From Anastatus disparis (lineage: Eukaryota; Arthropoda; Insecta; Hymenoptera; Eupelmidae): a stretch of DNA of 64,000 nt. This document shows positions 53,173 through 64,000 of this stretch, one piece after another; the stretch's first letter is position 1; each line of letters opens with the position of its first letter. The stretch spans positions 6,572,001-6,636,000 of the forward strand of contig JAFFSR010000239.1 in NCBI GenBank assembly GCA_017163975.1, in the 5' to 3' direction. The notes beneath the pieces are model-generated. The model was not told where the DNA came from. It saw only the letters and a program-made list of their open reading frames with translations, and did not search any database. The position numbers and the translations under genes are program-made.

Positions 53173-55553
53173 ATACAAACACACTCTATATGCAGTAAAT
53201 TTTATTTAAGATTCCGATCAAATTAAAAATTAAAAACATTTTATTTATTTACATTTTTTTATTGCGCTTATTTCATTTAGTAGAAAAACAATTCTATATT
53301 TTAAAATAAATTAATTTCATCGTTCCGTAAGAAAAAAAAAACTATTAATATAAGTTATGCACAGATTCATATTACTTTTCATAACTCTAATTTAATTTTT
53401 TTTTCCAATCTCCTGTATGCATTTCACGCTTGAAATCTTTACGATTACACCCACTGCCGATATTTATGTTTTCAACACAAAAGATCGTTCTTTCGCGTGA
53501 CATTACCTAATGAAAATGTGCGCCACCTTTCATTTTTCTTCCTTTCGTTCTTTTTCTTCTTCTTTTAGTTCGTGCCCCGTTTAACTTATAAGTTTATTCA
53601 TAAATTCGTATCGAAAAAGTGATTTAAGTAATACCGTATTAACGTGTATTTGCTCTATAACCGATATAATATTGAATTAACGAAGCAGATGAAGATTTTT
53701 TAAGTCTTTTTTTATACTTATTGCGTATACTGATATATTTTCATATTTACGATACATCGCCAGTGTTAATTTGTTTACTCAGTCGATAAGCGATATTCTC
53801 AACGCAATTTTTTTTTATATATTTTTTCTTACTTTTTTTATAACGTGGTTATTATATACGCCCGCGTAGAGAACGTATTATTTATTGGTATCGAGTAGTT
53901 TATGAACTGGTCTTAATTAATATAATAAAAATATAGAAAATTTAAAATTTATTAATTTCTGAAAATTATGTGTTTATTTTGAACGAATCATCACTAATGC
54001 TTAAAAAAGATAAAAATATGAATATACAATCAATATACGATTTCAAGTATTCGCTTTATTAAGTTGAAAATTATTACATTAAATCAACAAAATGTTTTAT
54101 TTATTTTTCTTCACCCAATTTTTTATTTACACAAACGTTTATAATACCAGTAATTATCGTAGTATGACTTAATCATAACTCATTTAACGTATAAACACAT
54201 TAAATCATTGTTATCCGATTAAAGTTTAAAAAAATTATTTAATTTTCAAAATTTATCGATCCATTGAATTAACTAAGAGAAAATTCAACATAGAACGAGC
54301 GATAGATTGCACATGTCAATAAGTATATAGACATAAAATTTAATTACAAACAATTATACATGAAAAAAAAAATTTCTTAACAGAATAAAATAATCATTCC
54401 TCACTCTGATAAAAGACAACTTTCACATCATTAAACGTCACGCCGTATATACTCGCCTCAATAATCGAACAATCCCTAGCATAAGTTTATATAAAATAGC
54501 TCAAAATCATCATGGTAAATGGGATCTAAATAAAAAAAAGTATTAGATAAATCATTTCGTAATGTATGTATATATACGTTCTATTATGGAAATCTCGTGT
54601 GTACGCACTGCGCATGAAGTCATCGGTATATTATCGGCGAATAAGAAGAAAAAAAAAAGTAAAGAAAACCAAGAGACCGCGTATAATATGCAATACGGGC
54701 TTCGAACGATAATTACAACGTCAATGCGTATAACATGCGTATCAAACATTATTTTCGCTTTTACATTTCTATCTATGCGGTTATAAACAGTATTATAAGT
54801 TTTATTTTTTTTTATGATTCGTTGGCTTGATTATGCGTTGTGCACGTGGGGTGTGTATATGCATATGGGATGAATGCTGGTAAGTGCATTTAGAAATAGA
54901 CAAAAGGTATGGTAGCGAATGATGTAGTGATGAGTGATATTTTATAAATACATTTTTTAAAGGAAAATGGAAATTGTTGTACTGTGATCTTTAAATGGTT
55001 ATTCTTTTTACAGTTCTTTAACTTCTTTCAATTTTCAATAAATTTCAAATGACAATATTAAACATCAAAGGACCAATTTGTTTGAAAAACAATTACATTC
55101 CACAGTATAAAAAATCATTAATCATTAAAAAATCCGCTTATGAAAAAATCTAAGCATTCAACTACCATCCACCTTATCGATATGCATAAAACCTGAACAT
55201 AAAGCAGCCTCCTAGATTATACATCTCAACTTCATGTATATATAATCACCTGTACGTTTTACGTGTATTACAACGACAACACCAGGCGTTACAGTCAAAC
55301 TATAACGATACTATATGTCGTATTTCATTCTTACATCTAACATATACTATAAAGCGCACCGCGTACAGGCGCATTGAAAGAGCAAGTTTATATGTGTGCA
55401 GATAATATGTCTGTGTACATACCTTACCCTTATAAGAATAAAAATAAAGGAAAAAAAAGAATTAATAGGGCTCGTTGTATTGAAAGGTACAATTTATATA
55501 TTGAGCTATTTTTAGAATTAGATGTGCATGGTATGTCCATCAAGTTTTTTTTT
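53173..55553. other. intronic DNA, no gene seen
   Basis: AT-rich, with a GC-richer patch at 54560-54780. A lone donor CTG|GTAAGT at 54882 has no acceptor partner. Confidence 0.5.
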
Positions 55554-55722
55554 AGATCTGTAGTTTACTCGGATTAATGCTCGGCAGAGCGATGAGATAA
55601 TTTGTGACTTTAAAGCCCGGGTTTGAATCCTGATCTTGTCCAATTGATACAAGCACTTCTGTAGGTTTACATGTGTTTGTTCACAAGTTCGACGAAAGCA
55701 TACGTCGCTAATTAGCTTCGAT
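55554..55722 (+). mobile_element. degraded tRNA-derived SINE copy
   Basis: Alignable to the family: AGATCTGTAGTTTACTCGG head, scrambled anticodon arm, B box GGTTTGAATCC, body ATTGATACAAGCACTTCTGT, then CGTCGCTAATTAGC. It lacks the second half of the 3' hairpin and the tail, so it is truncated at the 3' end and older than its neighbours. Confidence 0.85.
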
Positions 55723-55908
55723 TTCTAAATATTTTTCAGAAAAAAATCATTGAAATAAAATTATTTTTTTAAATATAATAATATGACTAATAGTACAAAC
55801 ATATGTTTAAATCCTTTGAATGAAAAAGTAAAATAATTGCATCAATTAAAAATAAAATGTGATAATCTTCTCCATTTCTTTTATTTAGACATATGTAAAA
55901 TTTGACAT

Positions 55909-55974
55909 GAATACGCTGCAAGCCTCCTTTGTTAATCAGCATCGCAATGACAGTATAAATACAGTAACGTTAAA
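55909..55974 (+). mobile_element. isolated SINE/LINE 3' tail with its own TSD
   Basis: Only about 66 bp matching the last third of the SINE family (GCCTCC...AATCAGCATCGCAATGACAG...ACGTTAAA), without a tRNA head. It is flanked by a perfect 12-bp direct repeat AAAATTTGACAT (55897-55908 and 55975-55986), so it inserted as a 5'-truncated molecule and was not left behind by deletion of the head. It could be a truncated SINE or the 3' end of the partner LINE. Confidence 0.75.
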
Positions 55975-55986
55975 AAAATTTGACAT

Positions 55987-58253
55987 AAACGATCTCCAGT
56001 TAATAGTTCAATTAACTTGTTCAAAATACTCTTGAAAAAAAGAGAATAAAACGAAAAAGCGAAGCACCAATTAAAATGAAAATTAAAAGCTTGACTCCCC
56101 TTCTAAATGAACAATAGAAAACAGAAAAGACACTCCTACATATATGTATATGCGTATAAAGCAATCGAAAAAAAATAAAAATTATTTTCCGTACTTCCAA
56201 GTTTTAAGGATCATCAAGTCCAATAATTGTTGCTTTTTAATACTGGACAATGTAGATAAAAGTCACATACATATATATTGTAAAAAGGAAAGTTCCTGAT
56301 ACGTCTGGTATGAAGCGAAAGGAAAAATAATCAAAGGCTTTGGGCACACGTGTTCAACGTATACCAGCTACATTTGGATTTATAAACAGTACGAACGATG
56401 GGTTTTAAAACTGCACATATAGAGATTGCATTTTTTCTACATTTTTTTTACTCTTAAATTTAAAATAATATACAGTGGGTTTGGCAGGATACGATTGTTT
56501 TAAATGTAAATAACACGTGTGTTTAGAGAAGTTTATGTATTTAACTATTAACTTTTTAGGATGGAATTCAGTTTTTACATTGTTAAACTATAACAGAGCG
56601 AGTAGACTTAATTAAAATAAAAAGGATAAAGTAACTTAGTCAGACTTCCAAAAAAAACTAACGTAAACTATGAGCAAGTAATTTTAGATAGTCTTTATTC
56701 GTCGGATTTTAACATAGAGAAGATTGATTCCCTTTGGAATCACTTCAGTACACAAATTATTCAAATATCATGCCTAAACATAAACTCTCATCACCGTTTA
56801 GAAGATAAAACAATTCATCCCTCATATGCGATCCTTTATAATGCATTGATCAAACACTTAAAAAAAAACAAATCACTTTCAACTCCCCTTAACGAAACTC
56901 ATCCTTTCCTTATCACAATCCACGTGCACGTCAGTGTATACTTTAGAAGTTAAAAAGGCGAAAAAATTTAAATTTAAAAAAATAGACGGAGTAATAGACA
57001 ATATAATAATACTTGTTACGCACGTCAAGTATAGTGTTTACATTACCTTTTTTTTAGAGTACATAAGGGAGGCTTTTTTTTCAAAACTGTATATGACTAA
57101 CAGTAGATGGACGTTAGACGCGTGTCTTGAATGTTTGCTATGTATGCATACAGGAATCGTTTGATTTAGGAAGTATGCAATAGAAAAGAGGACAATAGAC
57201 GTTTATAGTACAATGCAAAAAAGGGTTATGTTTCTATTGCTCGGATATTTTAGATTTCACATTGTACATTCTTTGAATCGTATGCATTAGCTGTTTGATT
57301 TTAGGTTGGGGCTGGATTTTTAGAATTAAATTACACGGTATGCCAGATTTACGCAAGGGCTGTTATTTAATCGATGAATATAGTTTTTTTTTTAAATCTA
57401 AGGTAAATTGAGCCTAGTAATTATGTCGTCTTTGCTGAAATATCTTTTATGTTAGTTTGAATTGATATTCATTTTAGCATCGATCCGATAAGAATTGATA
57501 CCAAAGTTCAATGAGAAATTTTATTTTTTTACATTTTTATTGTTGTAATTAATTTTAAAAGCTTAAAAAAATTGAGTATTAAGTGTCTATCAACAATTAA
57601 TTAACATAATAAATATATAGAAAAATTTCTTCCGAACGGATAAAATAAAAGAAAGAAATAAAAATCTACCAATTCAATTATAATTTTCTCATTGTATGGT
57701 GTTATTCGATATATCTCCCTTTTGCAAATTGTGCTTCCGTTATTGTGTGTTCGTTAAACCTCGTGTACGCATTTTTTTTTCATGGAACAAAAAAAAGAAA
57801 AGAAATTATGAATACGAATCGACGTTTATTACCACGTCCACATTATATACCAATGTAAACCAGTATAAACATAATAAAATCGACAAACAATAAGGCACAT
57901 ATGAAAAATGCAAACGAACTTTCGATTTTTCGCACCAAATGCCATTGTAATGTATAATAATATGTGTGCTGTGCGTACGGGCACAGTTTGCCTTGTTTGT
58001 TACTTTCGATAATTATGGTTATTATCGCATTTGATTTCCGAGAAGTCAGACAAAACATTACTGAATAATCACAAGTCATCCTTGGTCTTCTTTTTTCCTT
58101 TTTTTTTTATTATTTGTTGCGGATATAAACGAGACTGTACTTTTCCTTTTAGTTGTTTTTTATTTCATTGATTCCAATAAAAAATGTAACTTTGTATTTA
58201 TTATGTTTGTTTTTAGGTTAAAAATGAATTTTTTTTCAATAAAAAAGTGAAAT
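55987..58253. other. intronic DNA, no gene seen
   Basis: AT-rich. The junction TTTTTTTTTTAAATCTAAG|GTAAAT at about 57402 is a weak third ratchet-point candidate that I do not call. Confidence 0.45.
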
Positions 58254-58279
58254 ATGAGAAAAAAATTTTTTTTTCTCAT
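58254..58279. repeat. 26-bp near-perfect palindrome
   Basis: ATGAGAAAAAAA and TTTTTTTCTCAT separated by two bases. Its core is an A-run/T-run, so chance is likely. Confidence 0.7.
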
Positions 58280-59024
58280 GAATTTAATAAACAATAAAAT
58301 ACTTTACAATATGTAGTTTTAATGATCTTAGAAAGTGTTACTTTCGATATTTTAATAATTTAATTATTATACAATTATTAGTAGTAGAAAATTTTGATAT
58401 TTAAAATCAGAAAGAAATTTAATTCTAGAAAAGTTGGGAATATTATTAATACACTCATTAAATAATTATAAAAAAATTAAAAATGCAATAATTTCACTTT
58501 CCGTTAGCAAACATCAAAGGAATGTTAAAGTTTATCTGACTGTGAAAGAGCGAACAACAAGCGAAAAGGAAAAAAATAATCAAAATGATATTGAGAACAC
58601 TGTAATCTATAAATGCAATAGTCTTCTTCGTTTAGCATTAGTAACCATAAAATGATTCATTACGTTTAATATGAGCGTATTTAAACGTTACACACACATA
58701 CACCAATTGGACACAACAGCATTTGCTTTAAAATTCTAAGAAAAACTGGCCTTTTAGTTTCATGCGAATAAAGAGAGAAGTACTGTACATAAATCAAATC
58801 GATGAAATTAGCAACATCAAGTTGGTAGAAGCAGCTTAAAAAGGTTAAAAAGGAAAGGATTCAGACGACTACGAAGACTCTGTCTTTTAACAATTCGTTG
58901 CGAACGGTTTCACTTGTCATCTTTAAATAAACGGTTTTATTTTTCTTTTTCATTTTATTCTTTGTTTTTAAAGGAATTACTCTCCTTTAGATTTCGTTCT
59001 AATTTAATGTCGAAATAATTGCAT
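58280..59024. other. intronic DNA, nothing recognised
   Basis: AT-rich, no features beyond short low-complexity frames. Confidence 0.5.
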
Positions 59025-59230
59025 GAAAAGGTCGTCAGTGGCTCATTCGGTAGAGTGATGGATTTGTAATCTCGAGGTTTTGAGTTCGAATCCCGCTCTC
59101 GGACAATTGATATAAGCACCACTGTACTTGAAACATGTGCTTTATTCACAAATACACTGATGACCTCCGTCGCTAATTAGCATTGCAATGACAGCGTAAA
59201 TACAGCGACGTAAAATAAAAAACGAAAAAA
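59025..59230 (+). mobile_element. tRNA-derived SINE, best-preserved copy
   Basis: AAAGGTCGTCAGTGGCTCATTC head, A box, anticodon-like loop TTTGTAA (TGT, Thr-like), B box GAGTTCGAATCCCGC, body ATTGATATAAGCACCACTGT, perfect 3' hairpin CGTCGCT (59168-59174) / AGCGACG (59204-59210), then TAAAATAAAA tail. The minus strand carries the spurious RDSNSKPRDYKSITLPNE frame, which is the SINE read backwards. Confidence 0.94.
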
Positions 59231-60492
59231 TAACGAAATTTTGGTAATAATTTTATCATGATGGTATATTATTAAGATATTTTGGAAAATATTAAAATTT
59301 TTTTTGTACAAATAAATATTTAGATGCAGACAATAAATAAATATTAACATATACCATTAATTTTTCTTGATTTAAAACAATAAGCAATTAAATTTAAGAA
59401 AAAAAATAAACACCTGGCAATTTTTGTCAGAGAAAAGTTTTAAAAAATGTTCATGCAGTGATATATGATGCAATAATTTACATATAAATTATCATTAGAA
59501 GAGCTGCAATTATAAATTCATTGCGCAAATCAAGAATATTTAGTTAACCATTAAACAGAGATTTTTCTTTCACTGCAATTTGCAAGATTTAAAAAAAATA
59601 ACTCGATACTCAAACTATTAATTACTATACACACAAAAGAAACTATTGCAACATTTTTTTTTATAAATGCTTATCGTCTAATAATATTTCCAGAAGTATT
59701 AGCTTGTATAAACCTTTAAAGAGAAATAAATAAAGAAAATCAAAAAGGACGAGAGAGAAGAGAGGATAGAATAAATATTCAAAGGTTGCACCGTTGGCTT
59801 TTTCTCGGAATAAGAAAAAGGAAAGAAAGAAAAAAGATGATGATGCTTGTAACATTTCTATTTTAAAGAAGGGATAGTTACCGTTACTTACAGGAAAGGG
59901 ATGGTAATACATCCCTTTGAAAAAAAAATGACCAACAGATTTTTCAAATTGATATGGACTTAACATGCGGAAGTTAAATGTTTGTAAAAGGGACGTCTTT
60001 TTTTTCGTTCTATCAATGATTTTATAGTCCGTTTCGCATCTTATTAACAATCAACCATGTTGTATTATTTAAGGATTTTTTTTATTTATTTAAATTGATT
60101 AGAAATAAAACATCTTTTTTCGTTAAAAATTATAACGTTTATTTAAAATTCAGATTAAGTATAAAATACAACTTTAAAAAAACAGGGGCTGGTCTAGCTA
60201 AGATGGCGACCATATATACAATTTACATTGTCAATAGGAGCAATACCTGTTTTGTTAATTATGAATATTTCTGTACTATTGGGCAAACTAATCCTACCAA
60301 ACTTATTTTATAAAAGAGAACAAGTCAGACAGGACAATAATAAAATACGTTAAAAATAACAAAATACGTGATATAAAACCTTTCACGAAGACAACAGAAC
60401 AACATCGCACAACGACCTCGCGACACTACGCAGAACCACCAAGAGCGCGCGTCAGATCCCAATACATATTCAAAATTTAAAAAATTTTTCAA
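59231..60492. other. intronic DNA, no gene seen
   Basis: AT-rich, with a GC-richer patch at 60180-60470 containing AAGATGGCGACCAT, which resembles a YY1/Pho site. The 129-residue minus-strand frame at 59661-60050 is F/L/S/K-rich and has no domain. Confidence 0.45.
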
Positions 60493-60687
60493 TTTTATTT
60501 AACGTCGTTATATTTATGCTGTTAATGCGATGCTAATTGACGACGGAGGTTGTTCCAGTGTGTTTCTCAACAAAGCACATGTAATATACAGTGATGCTTG
60601 TATCAATCGACTGGGAGCGGGAATCGAACTCGAGACCTCAAAATTACGAATCCATCGCTCTACTGAATAAGCCACTGACGACCTCAA
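60493..60687 (-). mobile_element. tRNA-derived SINE, near full length
   Basis: Minus strand: GAGGTCGTCAGTGGCTTATTC head, anticodon-like loop TTCGTAA (CGT), B box GAGTTCGATTCCCGC, 3' hairpin CGTCGT/ACGACG. Both arms are changed relative to the family but still pair. TTAAATAAAATT tail. No clear target duplication. Confidence 0.91.
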
Positions 60688-61280
60688 AACTATTCATTTA
60701 AAAGTTTATTAATTTACATTAAAAAATTTTCAAACTATTTATTTCAATTTTATTACTTAAAACTTATGTTGATTGGAAAATTTAATTAACTTTTAAGCTC
60801 ATAAAAGTAAAATATATATTAAATTAATTAAAAAGTTTTAATAAAGTTTTTTTTTTGAATAATCTTATTTACAAAACATAATTAAATTCGAAAAAATATT
60901 TTTTTTATCGAATAAAATTTTCATTACTGTCAAATTAGCAATTTTAACATTAACCAAATACTCGTTTCTCTTATTTAACGAATAAATTCCCACTTAAGCT
61001 TTAACTAAGAATAAAAAAAAAAGAATTCATAGGCCACATAAATCCAGTCACGAAGACAATATTTTCCTACTGTGGAATTCGATAAAAGGTCTCAAGTAGC
61101 CAATGTTAACCAAAACAAAAATGAAAAAAAAAAATCTAAAGAAAGAAAAAAAAACAATCATTAAATATACACTATACTCGTGAAGTAACCGAAGAACACA
61201 CCTAACGGTAAATACAAGAGAAGCGTGAAGTTTAGCATAGCTTTAAATGAAAAGAAAATAAAAAAAAAAAACGAAAAAGG
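60688..61280. other. intronic DNA, nothing recognised
   Basis: AT- and A-rich, with several poly-A tracts. Confidence 0.5.
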
Positions 61281-61442
61281 ATGCAACTTGCAACTTCGTT
61301 TAGACGAAGACGACTACGACGAGGACGAAGAAGAAGAAGACTACGAACGACGAAGACGATGATGATGACAACACGCTCGCTTAGACTTCGTGGAACGAAC
61401 GCGATACATTCGCCTAAGCGCGCAAGCTCTTTTACTTCTTAG
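61281..61442 (+). repeat. GAC/GAA-type trinucleotide repeat block (53-codon open frame)
   Basis: An abrupt GC-richer island of GACGAAGAC, GACTACGAC and GAAGAAGAAGA units (61311-61370). It yields an ATG-to-TAG frame of 53 codons, Arg-rich at residues 8-22, and alternative frames rich in Asp/Glu. No flanking splice sites or homology recognised. Most likely a microsatellite-like expansion; a small exon cannot be excluded. Confidence 0.45.
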
Positions 61443-62306
61443 CAACGTGATATAAAACGCTTCCTTCTTTAAACTTCATTCTTTTTATTTTTTTATTTTT
61501 ATTCTTCTTTATATGTGTTCAAAGTCGTTAAAATGTTTATATACTCGCATGCATTTCTGAGCAATGTAACTTATACACATGCGATATCTATGACTAAACT
61601 ATTGGCTCTCTGCTTAGCTTTTAGTTTGACTATGTGTAAGATTATTTATTATTTATTTTGTTGTTTCATTCGCTAAGAATGTCAACTTCAAAGCTCGCGT
61701 GAGAAAATTCGAATCAGCTGTGAAGCAGTTGCTTTTTGTTTATGGGAATTCTGAAGCTGAGATATGCTATTTTCAATGCAAAGCTGAGAAATTATGGCAT
61801 TGATTTGAAAGTAAGTTTTGAGATCAGGCACAAATATTTTAAGATCGTGACCTGCGGGTTATAGTTTAATTTTTCTCTCTTTTTTTTCATTAATTTAATG
61901 TAATTGAAAAAAAATTTAATTAAAGTTACTCTAATGAGCAGGTAATTAATATTGAAATTTCAAAATAATTAAATAAAAGTTTCACTTTGTTTAATTTATT
62001 ACTGCGCAAAGAAAATTTAACAATCACAAAAAAAAATCAAATTATACAGTAGTCATGTGAATTTTCAACGTTTATTATAACGAATAAAAATTTTTTTTAT
62101 AAATAATATCCATGTCAATAGCAGTTATAATCGATAAAAAGAAAAAAAAACAGTTGTAAAGTTTCACCGAACAAGGCTAATGATAAGAGGCAAAAAGACA
62201 AACGTATAAAGGATATATAATTACATTGAATTTCCGTATTGAAAATATTTAATTATTACTTTTTTTATTGAATTCGTTAACGCGTTAAAAATCGTGTACT
62301 GACATA
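61443..62306. other. intronic DNA with lone donor-like sites
   Basis: A mixed-composition stretch at 61660-61810 ends at GAAA|GTAAGT (61811) and has one frame open for 58 codons without an ATG, but a stop precedes the donor. Not called as an exon. Confidence 0.35.
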
Positions 62307-62348
62307 TTTTTAATATGACAAGCATATATATGCTTGTCATATTAAAAA
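62307..62348. repeat. perfect 42-bp palindrome
   Basis: 21-bp arms with no spacer. The left arm ends TGACAAGCATAT, and the right arm begins ATATGCTTGTCA. Every position pairs. It could extrude a cruciform or form a stable hairpin RNA in the intron. Confidence 0.95.
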
Positions 62349-64000
62349 CATTATTAAAAAAAAATTTTTTTCTTTTTAGCTTCCTCTTCAATTTGCGTCG
62401 TTTCATATTACATACCGAACACTTCATACTAATAGGATAATCGCGTTTATTTCGAGGAAATAAAAGAGAAAAAGAAATAAAACAGATGTGCAATCGATAT
62501 GCGGTAAGTGTAGATGATACTTTCTTTAACTATACATCTGAACGGGCTGACATATTTTCAATCTGATAATTTCAAATGAAATAAAAATTTAATTTCTTAT
62601 ATCCAGTCAAGAATATCGAATTTTTTTGATAATGTGAAATTTTGTTTTGATATAACGTAAAAGTAATCATCAAATTTTCAAAAGTTTCCATCGTTATTAT
62701 TCCAGCTGTAAATCTTTCTTGAACTTTAATTTACGCTAATTAAATCCACAACTCCTCCTTTCAAAAAGAAAGAAAGAAAAAAAAACAAATAATTAAAATT
62801 CAAACTTAATTTCATCCTATATCAAACGCATCAATTTGTAAATTTAACAAAGCCATCCATCCATCTTAGACAACAGTATCCGTTCATAAATGTATATCAA
62901 CGTATATACACAAGCAAGGGAAGCTCGAGCTTATCCAAAATTAATTTACAATAGCTTTAGAAGCAAAGTTTGAAAGCATAATACATATATACCGGATGTC
63001 GCTCACGGGACAAATTAATATGCGCATGACTAACGTTCCCGTATATCTTTAAACTAAAACTATATATACATGGCGGTGGCGTTTTCTCTCTGCGCGCATC
63101 TGGTTTTCCTAACTTAATTCTATAGTATGTATGACTTTGAAACGTTTAGACATTTTAGTTGGGTTGCATATATACGGTATTTATGCTCTTATCGAGACGA
63201 GCATACTTTATTAGATAGATGGAAATTTTTTTTTTTTCTTATTTATGGACTTAGTTGAGATGCTGGAAGTATTTTGAATTTCATTTCTGAGTTATCGACA
63301 AATTAAATTAAAAGGAAATTTTATATCGGGGATATGTTGTAAATATGTTTATTATGGTTTATTCATTCTTTTTAGAATCTAGATCATATCGACTTCATAA
63401 AAAGTTCGACAGATGTTATCAAAATTAAAATATTTCTGGCTAATTTTTCAGAGAAAATTTTTAAAGATACTATTTTATGAAAAATGTATATTTTTATGGG
63501 GTAAATAATCCGTGAGTTCAATAATTTTTACTTATTTATAGAATTCGTTCAATTTCAAATATTTAAAAATTGAATTATTACCACTTCAAACACTTGGTAA
63601 AAAGCTGCATTATATATTTCAATAATTAATAAAATTGAAAATCTAAATGTTCTGATTAATTCAAAAACGCATAAATGAACGAATCAATTAATTGATCGAA
63701 TGAATCGAGAACACTCGACGTCTCTGAACGATCCCCTATAAAAAGATGTGTAATCCCGTGCCACATAATCGAGCGGAAATAGCAATTAAACGCAATGTTT
63801 TAATTCGTATATCAATAATACAGGCTTCTATGTAATATTACGTCTTCGAAAGATGGTGCGCGTAATTTCCAGTTCAATAAAAATACATTCCAGTTGAATA
63901 ATTGTGCACATATATACAACGTGAGATTATATAGGCTTATACGTGAAATATATATATCCGTATTAATTGCAAGAATATGCATATTATATATAACGAAATA
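62349..64000. other. end of window, intronic DNA, no gene seen
   Basis: AT-rich. A donor GCG|GTAAGT at 62502 follows a weak ATG with no other exon evidence. The long intron is not closed within the window. Confidence 0.45.

Noticed and set aside
57375..57412. Third ratchet-point candidate, pyrimidine tract then AAG|GTAAAT
   Set aside because: Non-CAG acceptor and a sub-optimal donor; no nearby second strong donor.
58955..59149. Minus-strand 64-residue frame
   Set aside because: Antisense of the SINE at 59025-59230, not a protein.
59661..60050. 129-residue minus-strand frame
   Set aside because: F/L/S/K-rich low complexity from A-rich DNA, with no recognisable motif.
61660..61818. Possible internal exon ending at GAAA|GTAAGT
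   Set aside because: The only long open frame has a stop just before the donor, and the acceptor is weak.
62480..62510. Possible alternative first exon, ATG then GCG|GTAAGT
   Set aside because: Poor start context, very short, no promoter-like sequence upstream.
1..64000. CRISPR arrays, operons, bacterial-type promoters, prophage
   Set aside because: None seen. The snRNA gene, splice signals and SINEs show nuclear eukaryotic DNA.

Overview
The window looks like AT-rich nuclear DNA from an insect. The signs are a spliceosomal snRNA gene, tRNA-derived SINEs with target-site duplications, GT-AG splice signals, TA microsatellites and no long open reading frames. I cannot fix the order; a parasitoid wasp or another hymenopteran is a guess. 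Almost every open frame is short, low-complexity (K/N/F/I/Y/S-rich) and without domains, so I do not call these as genes.

Layout. Bases 1-4 kb hold a SINE with a perfect 12-bp target duplication (112-316) and a well-preserved U4 snRNA gene on the + strand (1640-1784). From 4 to 17.4 kb there is simple-sequence-rich intergenic DNA with no supportable gene. At 17.4-19.7 kb lies a likely promoter and 5' end of a + strand gene: a hairpin, a purine-only tract, an isolated CpG-rich (CCG)n island, TATA/initiator candidates, and a short exon with a good-context ATG ending at a GT donor (19678-19724, 15 full codons). I do not recognise the protein from so short an N-terminus.

From 19.7 kb to the right end the window behaves as one very long intron of that gene, more than 44 kb and not closed here. 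It contains two textbook zero-length-exon sites, in which a 3' splice site abuts a 5' splice site (polypyrimidine-CAG|GTGAGT at 30293/30294 and polypyrimidine-CAG|GTAAGT at 41458/41459). They sit at nearly even spacing (10.6 and 11.2 kb), and each is followed 48-54 nt later by a second GTAAGT donor. This is the architecture of recursive splicing (ratchet points with RS-exons) and is the most interesting thing here.

The intron also carries eight near-complete or moderately degraded copies of the SINE, one badly degraded copy and one isolated 5'-truncated 3' tail with its own target duplication. It also holds a 125-bp fold-back MITE flanked by TA, a perfect 42-bp palindrome, and several microsatellites. 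The SINEs share a tRNA-like head (A and B boxes, Thr/Met-like anticodon arm) and a 3' hairpin CGTCGCT/AGCGACG followed by a TTAAATAAA-type tail.
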